A DNA stretch of 64,000 bases from Synechococcus sp. AG-670-B23. GTDB taxonomy: Bacteria; Cyanobacteriota; Cyanobacteriia; PCC-6307; Cyanobiaceae. Of this stretch, positions 16,876 to 26,413 are shown in pieces. The position numbers and the translations under genes were made by a program. The DNA is taken from positions 1-64,000 of the forward strand of contig QCSL01000001.1 of the NCBI GenBank assembly GCA_003209165.1, read 5' to 3'. The notes below the pieces were generated by a model that had not been told where the DNA came from, searched no databases, and saw only the letters and a program-made list of their open reading frames with translations. The first letter of the stretch is position 1, and each line of letters opens with the position of its first letter.

Positions 16876-17790
16876 ATGCATCAGTTCCTGCCCTATGCGT
16901 GGTTTCAGGGCCAGTGCGTTCCCTTCGAGGAGGCCAGGATCTCCATTGCCACCCATGCTCTGCACTACGGCACCGGTGCCTTCGGAGGCATGCGCGCCAT
17001 TCCCGATCCCCAGAGCAGCAACACCATGCTGCTGTTCCGTGCTGATCGGCACGCCCGGCGTCTCAGCCAGAGCGCCCGGTTGCTGCTTACGGATCTGAGT
17101 GAGGAGACGATCCTTTCGGCCCTCACCGCGATGCTGCAGGCCAACAAGCCTGACCAGCCCATCTATTTGCGGCCCTTTGTGTACACCAGCGATCTGGGCA
17201 TTGCCCCGCGCCTGCACAATATCGAGACCGATTTCCTGATCTACGGACTCCCCTTGGGGGATTACCTGTCCCCGGAGGGGGTGAGCTGTCGAATCAGCAG
17301 CTGGACCCGCCAGGAGGACCGGTCCCTGCCGCTGCGCGGCAAGATCTCCGGCGCCTACATCACAAGTTCGCTGGCCAAGACGGAAGCCGTGCAGAGCGGT
17401 TTCGACGAAGCCTTGCTGTTGAACAGTCGCGGCAAGATCAGTGAAGCCAGCGGCATGAACCTGTTCCTGGTGCGTGATGGCCAGCTGATCACGCCTGGAG
17501 TTGATCAGGACATCCTCGAGGGCATCACCCGCGCCAGCGTGATTGAGCTGGCCAAAGCGATGGACATCCCTGTGATTGAACGTCCGGTCGACAAAACCGA
17601 GTTGTTCATCGCCGATGAAGTGTTCCTTTCCGGCACGGCCGCCAAGGTGACGCCGATTCGTCAGATCGAATCAACAGTGCTGAATGCCAAGCGGCCTGTG
17701 ATGGATGCGCTGAAGGCCAAGCTTGTGGGGATCACCGAAGGGCGGGACCCCGCCTATGAGCACTGGGTGACTCGAATTCCGATCTCCTGA
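16876..17790 (+). CDS. ilvE: Branched-chain amino acid aminotransferase
   Basis: A fold-type IV PLP enzyme that transaminates Ile, Leu and Val with 2-oxoglutarate. About 304 residues. Visible segments are HALHYGTGAFGGMRAI near residues 28-45, the PLP lysine in GKISGAYITSSLAKTEA near residue 155, and EASGMNLFLVRDG followed by GITRASVIELA. The C-terminus has DEVFLSGTAAKVTPI. ATG 16876 and GTG 16873 are adjacent possible starts. D-amino acid transaminases and aminodeoxychorismate lyase share the fold, but the length and motif wording favour IlvE. Confidence 0.92.
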   Translation: MHQFLPYAWFQGQCVPFEEARISIATHALHYGTGAFGGMRAIPDPQSSNTMLLFRADRHARRLSQSARLLLTDLSEETILSALTAMLQANKPDQPIYLRPFVYTSDLGIAPRLHNIETDFLIYGLPLGDYLSPEGVSCRISSWTRQEDRSLPLRGKISGAYITSSLAKTEAVQSGFDEALLLNSRGKISEASGMNLFLVRDGQLITPGVDQDILEGITRASVIELAKAMDIPVIERPVDKTELFIADEVFLSGTAAKVTPIRQIESTVLNAKRPVMDALKAKLVGITEGRDPAYEHWVTRIPIS

Positions 17791-17854
17791 TAGGAACAGC
17801 CTGAAGTTCGTCCTGAGCTTTTCTTAAGATCAGACCCTCTTCAGGGGTGCATTG

Positions 17855-20800
17855 ATGGTGGTGACGCAGGCAGATCGGCAAGCCACCACCTCTGCATTCC
17901 TTGAGTACCTGAATGGGCCTGAGCGCCCTGTGCTCGTGTTCGACGGTGCCACGGGCACTAGTCTTCAGTGTCTCGGGCTCACCGCGGATGATTTCGGCGG
18001 TCCTGACCTTGAGGGATGCAACGAGAACCTGGCGGTCACCAAACCTGATGCGGTCAAGGCGGTGCATCGCCAGTTCCTTGAGGTGGGTTGCGACGTCATT
18101 GAGACCGACACCTTCGGGGCTGCATCGATCGTGCTGGCGGAATATGGACTTGAAGACAAGGCATTCGAGCTGAACAAGCGGGCAGCGGAACTGGCCCGTG
18201 AGATGGCTGATGAATTCAGCACACCTGAGAAGCCCCGCTTCGTAGCGGGCTCCATGGGTCCCACCACCAAGCTGCCCACCCTTGGCCACATCGATTTCGA
18301 CACGATGCGTGCTTCGTTCCGCGAGCAGGCTGAGGGGCTGATCGCCGGCAACGTCGACCTGTTTATCGTCGAAACCTGTCAGGACGTGCTTCAGATCAAG
18401 GCAGCCCTGCAGGGAATTGAAGAGGCCTTCGCCGCCACCGGTGAGCGGCGGGCCCTGATGGTTTCGGTCACGATGGAAACCACCGGCACCATGCTCGTCG
18501 GCACTGACATCGCTGCTGTGGTGTCGATCCTTGAGCCGTTCCCGATTGACATCCTCGGCCTGAACTGCGCCACCGGGCCGGAGCAGATGAAGGAGCACAT
18601 TCGCTACCTCTCCGATCATTCCCCCTTCACCGTCAGCTGCATTCCCAATGCCGGTCTGCCCGAAAACGTCGGCGGTGTGGCCCACTACCGCCTCACGCCG
18701 GTTGAGCTGAAGATGCAGCTGATGCACTTCGTTGAAGACCTCGGCGTGCAGGTGATCGGTGGCTGCTGCGGTACCACCCCCGCCCACATCGGCAGCCTGG
18801 CGGAACTGGCCCAGGAGCTCAAGCCGGCGCAACGCCCCTCCCGCTGGGATCGCGCCAGCGCGGAGAATGTGCGCCCAAGTCTCAATTACGAGCCCGCCGC
18901 GTCATCGATCTATGGCGTCACTCCATATCACCAGGACAACTCCTTCTTGATCATTGGTGAGCGGCTAAATGCCAGCGGCAGCCGCAAGGTGCGCGAACTA
19001 CTGGCGGAGGAAGACTGGGACGGTCTGGTGTCGGTGGCCCGCGGCCAGGTGAAGGAGAACGCCCACGTGCTTGACGTCAACGTCGACTATGTCGGTCGAG
19101 ATGGCGAGCGGGACATGCATGAGCTGGTGAGCCGTCTGGTCACCAACGTCAACCTGCCCCTGATGCTCGACTCCACCGAGTGGCAGAAGATGGAGGCGGG
19201 CCTGAAGGTGGCGGGGGGTAAATGCATCCTCAACTCCACCAATTACGAAGACGGTGACGAGCGCTTCTTCAAGGTGCTTGGGCTCGCCCGCCGCTACGGA
19301 GCCGCTGTGGTGGTCGGCACGATCGACGAAGACGGCATGGCCAGAACGGCCGAGAAAAAGTTCGCCATCGCCCAACGGGCCTACCGCGATGCCCTGGAAT
19401 TCGGCATCCCGGCCCATGAGATCTTCTATGACCCCCTGGCCCTGCCTATCTCCACCGGCATCGAGGAAGACCGCCTTAATGGGCGCGCCACTGTGGATGC
19501 CATCCGGATGATCCGGGAAAACCTTCCCGGCGTCCATGTGGTACTCGGGGTCAGCAATGTGAGTTTCGGCCTGTCACCGGCGGCCCGAATCACCCTGAAT
19601 TCGGTGTTCTTGCATGACTGCTGTGAAGCCGGCATGGATTCAGCAATCGTGAGCCCCGCCAAGATTCTTCCGTTGATCAAGATCAGCGATGACCACCAGA
19701 GGGTGTGTCGTGATCTGATCAACGACAACCGCCGTTTCGACGACGGCATCTGCGTCTACGACCCGCTCACCGAGCTCACCACGCTGTTTGACGGGGTCAG
19801 CACCAAGGAAGCCCGGGCCTCAGGCCCCTCCTTGTCCGATCTGCCGATCGAGGAACGGCTAAAGCAACACATCATCGATGGGGAACGCATCGGCCTGGAG
19901 CCCTCACTGGATGAGGCCCTTCAGACCTATCCACCTCTGCAAATCATCAACACCTTCCTGCTGGACGGCATGAAGGTGGTGGGTGAGTTGTTTGGCAGCG
20001 GCCAGATGCAGCTTCCCTTTGTGCTGCAGAGCGCCGAGACGATGAAGTCAGCCGTGGCTCATCTCGAGCCACACATGGAAAAAAGCGAGGGCGAAAGCAC
20101 CAGCAAGGGCAAGTTCCTGATCGCCACGGTAAAGGGAGATGTCCACGATATCGGCAAGAATCTGGTGGACATCATCCTTACCAACAACGGCTATGAGGTG
20201 ATCAACCTGGGCATCAAGCAGAGCTGTGAAGCCATCGTTGAGGCCCAGCGTGAGCACAAGGCTGATTGCATTGCCATGAGCGGTCTCCTGGTGAAGTCCA
20301 CGGCCTTTATGAAGGACAACCTCCAGGCCTTCAACGACGCCGGGATCGATGTTCCTGTGATCCTCGGCGGCGCTGCGCTGACGCCACGATTCGTGCAAAA
20401 GGACTGCCGTGAGGTCTACGACGGCAAGGTGATCTACGGCAGGGATGCCTTCGCTGATCTGCGCTTCATGGACGCCTTGATGGATGCGAAGCGGAGCGAC
20501 AACTGGAACAACACCAAGGGCTTCCTGGCGGATGCTCCCCACAGCGTTGGCTTGGATGAGGATTCGACAACCTCCAAGAAAGCTGAGGAGACTTCCCCCT
20601 CCGCAACGGATGCCCCAGCAGTGGATCTGCCGCCAGTGAGCTCGGATCGTTCCGACGCCGTCCCCGCAGAGGCCGCACTGGTACCGCCCTTCCTCGGGTC
20701 TGCTGTGATCACCGAGAGCGATATCGACATCGCTGAGGTCTTCCACTACCTCGATCGCAACGCTCTCTTCGCTGGCCAGTGGATGCTTCGCAAAACGAAA

Positions 20801-21481
20801 GAGCAGAGCCGGGACGACTATGAGGCCATGCTGGTGGAGAAGGCAGAGCCGGTGCTCCAGGAGTGGATGCAGCGTTGCATTGACGAGTCACTGCTGACCC
20901 CTCGGGCGGCATACGGCTACTTCCCTGTTGGAAGAGATGGCAACAGCCTGAAAGTGTTCGATGCCGATGGCACACGGGAACTCGGCCGTTTTGAACTGCC
21001 CCGTCAGCGGTCGGGCAAGCGCTACTGCATTGCCGATTTCTTCAACGATCTAGACCCTGAGGGATGCCCCACTGACGTGTTGCCGATGCAGGCCGTGACC
21101 ATGGGCCAAAAGGCATCCGTCGTGGCACAGGAGCTGTTCAAAGGTGATCGCTATAGCGACTACCTCTATTTCCACGGCCTTGCTGTGCAGATGGCTGAAG
21201 CAATGGCGGAATGGATGCACGCACGGATTCGCGCTGAACTCTGCTTCGCTGATCCCGATGTCATTGCGCTACGGGATGTGCTGGCGCAGCGATACCGCGG
21301 CAGCCGTTATTCCTTCGGCTACCCAGCCTGCCCCAATGTGGCCGATTCCAGGCAACAGCTGGAATGGCTCAGTGCAGATCGAATTGGCCTCAGCATGGAT
21401 GCCAGCGATCAGCTCGAACCGGAGCAGAGCACCACAGCACTGGTGGCACTGCACTCTCAAGCGCGTTACTTCAGCGCCTGA
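17855..21481 (+). CDS. metH: Cobalamin-dependent methionine synthase
   Basis: MetH transfers a methyl group from methyltetrahydrofolate to homocysteine via methylcobalamin. The 1208-residue protein has all four modules. The homocysteine domain has zinc cysteines in LNCATGP near 236 and GGCCGTTP near 302. The pterin domain starts at [13 protein letters not shown] near 370. The B12 domain carries the His loop GDVHDIGKN near 758, then SGLLVKST and ILGGAALT. The AdoMet reactivation domain occupies about 960-1200. A disordered Ser/Pro/Glu linker of about 60 residues precedes the last module. Start is ATG 17855 rather than TTG 17852. A terminator follows directly. Confidence 0.96.
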   Translation: MVVTQADRQATTSAFLEYLNGPERPVLVFDGATGTSLQCLGLTADDFGGPDLEGCNENLAVTKPDAVKAVHRQFLEVGCDVIETDTFGAASIVLAEYGLEDKAFELNKRAAELAREMADEFSTPEKPRFVAGSMGPTTKLPTLGHIDFDTMRASFREQAEGLIAGNVDLFIVETCQDVLQIKAALQGIEEAFAATGERRALMVSVTMETTGTMLVGTDIAAVVSILEPFPIDILGLNCATGPEQMKEHIRYLSDHSPFTVSCIPNAGLPENVGGVAHYRLTPVELKMQLMHFVEDLGVQVIGGCCGTTPAHIGSLAELAQELKPAQRPSRWDRASAENVRPSLNYEPAASSIYGVTPYHQDNSFLIIGERLNASGSRKVRELLAEEDWDGLVSVARGQVKENAHVLDVNVDYVGRDGERDMHELVSRLVTNVNLPLMLDSTEWQKMEAGLKVAGGKCILNSTNYEDGDERFFKVLGLARRYGAAVVVGTIDEDGMARTAEKKFAIAQRAYRDALEFGIPAHEIFYDPLALPISTGIEEDRLNGRATVDAIRMIRENLPGVHVVLGVSNVSFGLSPAARITLNSVFLHDCCEAGMDSAIVSPAKILPLIKISDDHQRVCRDLINDNRRFDDGICVYDPLTELTTLFDGVSTKEARASGPSLSDLPIEERLKQHIIDGERIGLEPSLDEALQTYPPLQIINTFLLDGMKVVGELFGSGQMQLPFVLQSAETMKSAVAHLEPHMEKSEGESTSKGKFLIATVKGDVHDIGKNLVDIILTNNGYEVINLGIKQSCEAIVEAQREHKADCIAMSGLLVKSTAFMKDNLQAFNDAGIDVPVILGGAALTPRFVQKDCREVYDGKVIYGRDAFADLRFMDALMDAKRSDNWNNTKGFLADAPHSVGLDEDSTTSKKAEETSPSATDAPAVDLPPVSSDRSDAVPAEAALVPPFLGSAVITESDIDIAEVFHYLDRNALFAGQWMLRKTKEQSRDDYEAMLVEKAEPVLQEWMQRCIDESLLTPRAAYGYFPVGRDGNSLKVFDADGTRELGRFELPRQRSGKRYCIADFFNDLDPEGCPTDVLPMQAVTMGQKASVVAQELFKGDRYSDYLYFHGLAVQMAEAMAEWMHARIRAELCFADPDVIALRDVLAQRYRGSRYSFGYPACPNVADSRQQLEWLSADRIGLSMDASDQLEPEQSTTALVALHSQARYFSA

Positions 21482-21488
21482 GCTTTGA

Positions 21489-21521
21489 AGGGTGTCCCAT
21501 AGCCTGAGACGCCCTCTTTTT
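21489..21521 (+). terminator. Rho-independent terminator after metH
   Basis: An eight-pair stem AGGGTGTC...GACGCCCT (one G-U pair), with an 11-base loop, is followed by CTTTTT. It begins eight bases after the metH stop. Its T-tract ends seven bases before the ATG of the next small gene, so that gene needs its own promoter or depends on read-through. Confidence 0.75.
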
Positions 21522-21528
21522 GTTCACC

Positions 21529-21801
21529 ATGTCCATTGCCGGACCAGATGGTGTTGATGCCGCCATCAAAGCGGGCATCGATCTCGATGGGAGTCCAATC
21601 CCCGAAGCGATGCTCGCTCTCTACAACCACGCGATGGATCTGGAAAGTCAGCGTGCTCGCAGTGGTGTTCTGAAGTCGATGCGCAACCGGGTGGTCAAGA
21701 CCGGAGCCAAGCATTTCGACTATCAGACGCTCAATCAAAGGCTCCAAGAGGCCGGATGGGATGGTCTGAAGGAGAAGGAGATCGCTTTCTTCTACGGATG
21801 A
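21529..21801 (+). CDS. Small conserved hypothetical protein
   Basis: About 90 residues from ATG 21529 (MSIAGPDGVDAAIKAG). Mostly helical and charged, with an EAMLALYNHAMDLESQRARSGVLKSMRNR segment and an aromatic C-terminus EIAFFYG. No signal peptide, membrane helix or catalytic motif. Codon use looks like that of the neighbours, so I take it as real. The metH terminator sits immediately upstream. Function unknown; I recall no named family. Confidence 0.65.
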   Translation: MSIAGPDGVDAAIKAGIDLDGSPIPEAMLALYNHAMDLESQRARSGVLKSMRNRVVKTGAKHFDYQTLNQRLQEAGWDGLKEKEIAFFYG

Positions 21802-21834
21802 TTTCCTGTTTACGAGAAACAGCCTCTGCCGGAC

Positions 21835-22065
21835 TCAGTCCTGGCAGAGCTTCTCCATCGTGTCGATCACTTCCTGTTGGAACGACTCGAGGGCGCTGGA
21901 CTCGCTCAGATCCAGACCTTCGCCAGCGGCGTTCTGGGCCAGGTCCTGAAAATGAAAGGCTCCCTCTCCATTGGCAAGGAACTCGATCGCTGAGCTTTCG
22001 CCGCTCTCGCGAAACGCATCGCAGAGCGCCAGAAACGCAGCGTCTTCAGTGAACTCCCAATCCAT
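21835..22065 (-). CDS. Small acidic hypothetical protein
   Basis: A 76-residue acidic, soluble protein (MDWEFTEDAAFLALCDAFRE) with no known motif. It lies convergent to the preceding small gene, and its start is about 110 bases from the DUF2237 start on the other strand. Composition and a clean ATG support it as a gene, but homology cannot be tested here. Confidence 0.55.
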   Translation of the reverse strand: MDWEFTEDAAFLALCDAFRESGESSAIEFLANGEGAFHFQDLAQNAAGEGLDLSESSALESFQQEVIDTMEKLCQD

Positions 22066-22176
22066 CGAGTGGACATGACTGAATGACCTTTAACCCGCTC
22101 CCCTAGGGGTTCGTCAACCGTCTGAGGTCAAAATGTGCCAATCCTTGGGCAGACTCACCTTCAATTCAGCGCTCAG

Positions 22177-22572
22177 ATGTCCAGCAGTAGCCCCGAATTT
22201 CCACCGGCTAGGAACGTTCTTGGCGACCCACTGCAAAGTTGCAGTTGTGAGCCGATGACGGGTTGGTACCGCAATGGTCTCTGCCAAACCGATCCAACTG
22301 ATCTCGGCCAGCACAGCATCTGCTGCGTGATGACCGATCAGTTTCTCAGTTACAGCAAGGCCCAGGGCAATGACCTGATGACGCCTATACCGGCGTTTCA
22401 GTTTCCGGGCTTGAAACCAGGGGACCACTGGTGTATCTGTGCGCCGCGCTGGAAGCAGGCCTACGAGGATGGCGTTGCACCGCTGGTGCGGTTGGAAGCG
22501 ACGGAAGACACGGCTCTGACCGTGGTCAGCCTTGAACAGTTGAAGCAACACTCTCACCAATCGATCGACTGA
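22177..22572 (+). CDS. DUF2237 family protein
   Basis: About 131 residues from ATG 22177 (MSSSSPEFPPARNVLG). The run NVLGDPLQSCSCEPMTGW, then GLCQTDPTDLGQHSICCVMT and a final PGLKPGDHWCICAPRWKQAYEDG is the hallmark of DUF2237. These are small cysteine-rich cytosolic proteins found in many bacteria; no biochemical role is established to my knowledge. Six or more conserved cysteines suggest metal or redox chemistry (inference). Its 3' end overlaps the convergent SDR gene by 19 bases. Confidence 0.85.
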   Translation: MSSSSPEFPPARNVLGDPLQSCSCEPMTGWYRNGLCQTDPTDLGQHSICCVMTDQFLSYSKAQGNDLMTPIPAFQFPGLKPGDHWCICAPRWKQAYEDGVAPLVRLEATEDTALTVVSLEQLKQHSHQSID

Positions 22573-23282
22573 CCGTCCCAGGCGAGGAAGGCTCCTGACT
22601 GGTCTGGGGTTTGTTCCAGCAAAACCTCAACCAACTGCCGGGCGGCCCGTTTTGGAGAGAACAGCTTGTCCGGTGCCACAAAGCTCTGGAAAGGTCGAGA
22701 CAGGTTTGTGTCTGTTGTACCGGGATGCAACAGGCTCACGGTCGCCATGGGCCAGCGGCGGGCCCATTCGATGCTCAGGGAGCGCAGCAGCTGGTTCTGA
22801 GCTGCCTTGGCCGCTCTGTAGCCATACCAGCCCCCTGTGCGGTTATCGCCAATGCTGCCCACCCGAGCGCTCAGGCTGGCGAAATGGAAAGGTTGATCAC
22901 GCACCAGCAGAGGTTCGATCGCTTTGGCCAGGAGGATCGGAGCAATGGCATTGATGCCGAATTGCTGCTCCAACGGGGAACGCTCGACCTGTTGAAGACG
23001 TTTTTCCGGTTGAAGCTCAGGCCCATGCAGGCGGCCTGTGCAGTTGAAGACCAAACGCAGGGGCAGCCCCTCGGCACGCAGGCTCGAGCTCAGTTGATTG
23101 AGATCAGTGTCGTTCTCAATGTCCAACTGCAGTGAGGATGCCGGCGGTCCATGACGTCCTGCTGTCAGAACGTTCAAGTCAGGGCAGGTCCGCTCTAGTT
23201 CCGCTGCGACCGCTGATCCGATCCCGCCGGGGCCAACCACCAGCGCCAAGCCAACCCAAGTGGTTGAGGCTGCTTCAACCAT
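22554..23282 (-). CDS. Short-chain dehydrogenase/reductase, C-factor-like
   Basis: A Rossmann-fold SDR of 242 residues. The nucleotide-binding glycine motif is altered but readable (VVGPGGIGSAVAAEL). An NNAG-like region appears as FNCTGRLHG. The catalytic Ser and YxxxK are visible as SLSARVGSIGDN and YGYRAAKAAQNQLL. After the SDR core it has WPMATVSLLHPGTTDTNLS, typical of the CsgA/C-factor-like group. Substrate unknown. Confidence 0.85.
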   Translation of the reverse strand: MVEAASTTWVGLALVVGPGGIGSAVAAELERTCPDLNVLTAGRHGPPASSLQLDIENDTDLNQLSSSLRAEGLPLRLVFNCTGRLHGPELQPEKRLQQVERSPLEQQFGINAIAPILLAKAIEPLLVRDQPFHFASLSARVGSIGDNRTGGWYGYRAAKAAQNQLLRSLSIEWARRWPMATVSLLHPGTTDTNLSRPFQSFVAPDKLFSPKRAARQLVEVLLEQTPDQSGAFLAWDGQSIDW

Positions 23283-23611
23283 GTGATCTTGCTGCTGAGT
23301 GGAGATCGTCTAACGGAAATCAGGCATCATCGGCCGCAAGTTCTGCTGAGCAGTTCTGTTGCCGCTTCACCATCACGTCTGGCCCTCTGCAGTGCTTGGA
23401 AGCCTGCTCAGGGCAGCCTTGATTGGCTGGTTGGCTCGGCCGCTCGGCCATTCCCACAACGGCTTGAAAAGCCCCCTTTCAGCCTGCTTGTGCTGATCGC
23501 GACCGATTCAACCGTTGGCTCCACTGCACCATCCGCGAACGACCCCTTGCAGCGGGCTGAGAACTTGGTTCTTAAGGCACGACCTGTTGCAAATCACGTG
23601 CCTCTGGAGAT

Positions 23612-24269
23612 TTGCGTCGGTTTAGTCAGCAGAGAGCTGTCACAGCCTTTTGGCCTGGTCGCAAGGTGCTTTGTCCCAACGAGCAAGGCTTTGTGATCCC
23701 TACTCAGCAGCTTGGCACCAGGATCGCTTCATTAAACCAACAGGAGATTCACTGCTCCGTCGGGCCTGTTCAGATCAACCAGACGTATCTGGAGGATGTT
23801 TCGCTGCTCAAAAACCAGCGTGATTGGTTTCCCGTGATCTCCCTTGATCTGGAAACTTATGTTGCCTCGGTGTTTGTGGCTGAAATGCCCAGCCAGTTGC
23901 ATCAGGAAGCTTTGAAGGCGCAAGCCGTTGCAGCACGCTCCTATGCGATTGCGCATCTCGCAAGACCAGCAACGGGGCCTACCACCTGGGTGATACAGCC
24001 CATTGGCAGGTGTTCGCTGGGGAGACATGCACCACCTCGGCCAGTCGATCAGCCACGTGGGAGACCTGTGGGATCATCCTCAGTTACGGCGGTGGCATTG
24101 TGGACACCTCGTACACCTCGAACGCGCAAGTCAGTGCTGAAGCTCACGGCCACCTCGGCGCCAGCATGAGTCAAACCGGGGCTCAGCACCTTGACTTCCC
24201 TTCAATGCCATCCTCGGCAGGTACTACGCAGGAGTTTCGCTGGCAAGGTTGAAATGGCATGACCAGTGA
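23612..24269 (+). pseudogene. SpoIID/LytB-domain protein, broken by frameshifts
   Basis: Remnant of a SpoIID-type peptidoglycan-associated gene. One frame gives DLETYVASVFVAEMPSQLHQ and EALKAQAVAARSYAIAHLARPA, the SpoIID signature. Just after, about 23970, the homologous reading jumps to another frame: NGAYHLGDTAHWQVFAG, then LSYGGGIVDTSYTSNAQ. A second break near 24200 moves to a third frame ending NAILGRYYAGVSLARLKWHDQ and a stop at 24269. At least two frameshifts and probably a small deletion are needed. The 5' limit is unclear; the weak ORF at 23283-23696 may hold the decayed N-terminus. The final frame overlaps the next gene's ATG, as in a former operon. Confidence 0.8.
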
Positions 24270-25104
24270 TCTGCTTCGCAAAGCGACGGAAGTCGCGGTT
24301 GCAGCGACAGCATCCGGAGCTCTTGTTCCGCTCGAAACTTCGCTAGACCACCTGAGGAGCAATGGAGGAGGTCGTTTCGAACTGCGGCATCTCCTTAGTG
24401 CGACACCAAAACACTTGCGCGCCGAAGGCCCCAAGCCGAATCCATTTCTCCCCTGGGATCGACGTCTGGAGGTTGAGCAGATCGGCGACTCCCACGTCGT
24501 GATCCTGAACAAATTTCCCGTTCAGGCGGGCCACATGCTGCTGATCACCCAGGCCTGGCAGCCACAGACCGGTTGGTTGTCTATCGACGATTGGTGTGCA
24601 CTCGCGCAAGTCAATGCGACAACCACAGGACTCTGGTTCTTCAACAGTGGTCCTGATGCGGGTGCTAGTCAGCCACACCGGCATCTGCAGTTATTGCCCC
24701 GGGGAGCTTTGGAACCCATCTGTGCAAGACAGGATTGGTTCCAAAGCTGTGCCGAAGGCACAACCGATCTGCCGGGAGACCCTCTCTTGCACAGCTGTCG
24801 AGTTGTGCCAATGAACCCAAACCCGAATGGTGAAGTGCTCCACCAGATCTACTTGTCTCTGGCTCGAGACCTTGAGCTGGGGACCCCCGCGCATGACGGC
24901 CGTCCCCGGGGGGCTTACAACCTTTTGCTCTCGCGGGATTGGATGGCCATAGTTCGACGCCGAATGGAAGGAATCCGTGGTTTTAGCGTCAATGCTCTCG
25001 GTTTCGCCGGTTCCTTGCTGAGTACCGAGGCATCCGATCGCGCATGGATTGAGCGGTCAGGGCCAGAAGCACTGCTTCACGCGGTTGTAGAACCTGTTGG
25101 TTAA
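24259..25104 (+). CDS. ATP adenylyltransferase (Ap4A phosphorylase)-like protein
   Basis: A 281-residue member of the HIT superfamily group that includes Ap4A phosphorylases. It shows the segment NKFPVQAGHMLLITQAWQPQTG near residue 80, and the triad motif SQPHRHLQLLP near residue 137, corresponding to HxHxQ. The N-terminal PKPNPFLPWD is also typical. Expected reaction: phosphorolysis of diadenosine tetraphosphate to ATP and ADP, lowering alarmone levels. It overlaps the last frame of the decayed SpoIID gene. Confidence 0.85.
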   Translation: MTSDLLRKATEVAVAATASGALVPLETSLDHLRSNGGGRFELRHLLSATPKHLRAEGPKPNPFLPWDRRLEVEQIGDSHVVILNKFPVQAGHMLLITQAWQPQTGWLSIDDWCALAQVNATTTGLWFFNSGPDAGASQPHRHLQLLPRGALEPICARQDWFQSCAEGTTDLPGDPLLHSCRVVPMNPNPNGEVLHQIYLSLARDLELGTPAHDGRPRGAYNLLLSRDWMAIVRRRMEGIRGFSVNALGFAGSLLSTEASDRAWIERSGPEALLHAVVEPVG

Positions 25105-25119
25105 GCGGTGAGACATCGC

Positions 25120-25593
25120 TCAAGCCTGGGGCTTGGCTTTCTCCAACTGACCGATGATGAAATCCCGGTATTCGGAAGCCAGGTCATGGAATCCCTGTTC
25201 GATCAAACCGGCAATCACGTCAACGGCATCGTCTTCGCATTCGGGGATCAGCATGACCCCGCGTTTCCGGCCAAGAATCATTTCCTGAATGATCGGTTGC
25301 ATCTTTCTAGGCACGCCTGATGGTTCCTCAAGGACTTCCTGGGCAGGGATAAAGCGTGCACGGTGCTGATCATCGGAATTGATCTGTGCGATGAAGCAAT
25401 ACTGAGTTGCGTTGATCTCAACCAATCCCCTGAATTCAGAGATCTCTTCTGTGGCGTCAACACAGCAGAAGTTGTTGCTCTGGGATGGAGGTTCGCCATC
25501 AAAACCACGAATCCTGGAGATCGATGCGGTGGAATCGAACGACTCTTGACCCAGACGATTCACCAACGTCTCGCAGAAGGCTCGCTTATCCAA
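25120..25593 (-). CDS. Hypothetical protein
   Basis: A 157-residue soluble, acidic protein starting at a TTG (MDKRAFCETLVNRLGQESF) with no recognised domain. It has a pair of cysteines (NFCCVD), a beta-rich middle (LVEINATQYCFIAQINSDDQHRARF) and a helical C-terminus (EYRDFIIGQLEKAKPQA). It lies convergent to the Ap4A phosphorylase gene and divergent from the sigma-factor remnant. The reading frame is intact over its full length despite the decaying surroundings. Function not assigned. Confidence 0.55.
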   Translation of the reverse strand: MDKRAFCETLVNRLGQESFDSTASISRIRGFDGEPPSQSNNFCCVDATEEISEFRGLVEINATQYCFIAQINSDDQHRARFIPAQEVLEEPSGVPRKMQPIIQEMILGRKRGVMLIPECEDDAVDVIAGLIEQGFHDLASEYRDFIIGQLEKAKPQA

Positions 25594-25749
25594 GACAACA
25601 GCGTTGCAATAAGCATTAGACCCCTTTCCAGTGCCCAGCTATGTAGCGATAGGCACAGCTTCTTTATGGGTCCGAACAGTGCCGTGTTTGCACGGATGTC
25701 ATGGCGTGGCACGCACTGCTATCGCTGAAAAGCAACTGAAATCCATTCA

Positions 25750-26413
25750 TTGAACAAACACTGCATCTTGCGTCGGAACCGTCAGATCCAGGACAATCTG
25801 CAATTGGTTCGCCCCTTTGAACGTCATTACGACTAACAAACAGGCCTAGAGACTGACGACCACCTCCAAGTGAGTTCTCTGGGCTTGTTCAAGGCTTGCA
25901 AGAGCTATGACTCTCAGCGGGGAGTGGAATTACAAATTTCGCCAAGGCAGATATTCGGGGAGCCATTCTTAATTTTCTTCGCGACAAGTCAATTTGATTC
26001 GTCTCCCCCGGGCCGTTGAGGAACAGGCCATGCGGGTAATGCGCAAGCGGCAAGGTTCTTTACTGAATCCCTCGGATGCGCTGGTGGTTCACCAATACCG
26101 CAGCAAGCAGCACTCGGTGGAATTCAACGATGATCTGGTGGAAGGGACACCTGAAGGAATCGAGCTTGTCGAGCGTTCAGATGCCTGGAGCTGGGTGAGG
26201 AGGATGTTCTGGAGTCTTGAGGACGATCAACGTGCCCTGCAGATGGTCGTCATCGTGGGAATGAGCCTGAGGCAAGCGGCGCAACACATTGGTGTTTGAG
26301 TCATGACTGTTAGACGGCCCGTTAAACGTGGCCTGAACAGCCTCGCTGAGTGGTTGAAGATGGTCAGTTGGATGCCTAAGCATCCCGCTCCATCTGCTCT
26401 TGAAGTGTTTTGA
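25750..26413 (+). pseudogene. Sigma-70-family factor, broken by nonsense codons and frameshifts
   Basis: The remnant reads, across three frames, as a small sigma-70-like protein. Frame one from TTG 25750 gives NLQLVRPFERHYD, a TAA at 25834, then QTGLETDDHLQVSSLGLFKACKSYD, which is region 2. A one-base loss near 25930 leads to FAKADIRGAILNFLRDKS. Another near 25992 leads to the track ORF LIRLPRAVEEQAMRVMRKRQ, region 3. That frame continues to a region 4 helix-turn-helix, WSLEDDQRALQ...SLRQAAQHIGV, but is cut by TGA at 26297. The same frame resumes VMTVRRPVKRGLNSLAEWLK to 26413. At least four lesions make it non-functional; it may once have been an accessory sigma factor. Confidence 0.82.

Noticed and set aside
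16810-17855. Possible cobalamin riboswitch near cobN or metH
   Set aside because: The spaces upstream of both genes (about 65 bases each) are too short for a full cobalamin riboswitch and no B12-box-like core was seen.
17732-18832. 366-residue minus-strand ORF opposite metH
   Set aside because: It overlaps well-conserved metH coding sequence and the ilvE end. Its composition is typical of antisense frames.
25994-26299. The 101-residue ORF as an independent small sigma-like regulator
   Set aside because: Homology continues upstream and downstream in other frames or past the stop, so the ORF is a fragment of a broken gene rather than a complete one.
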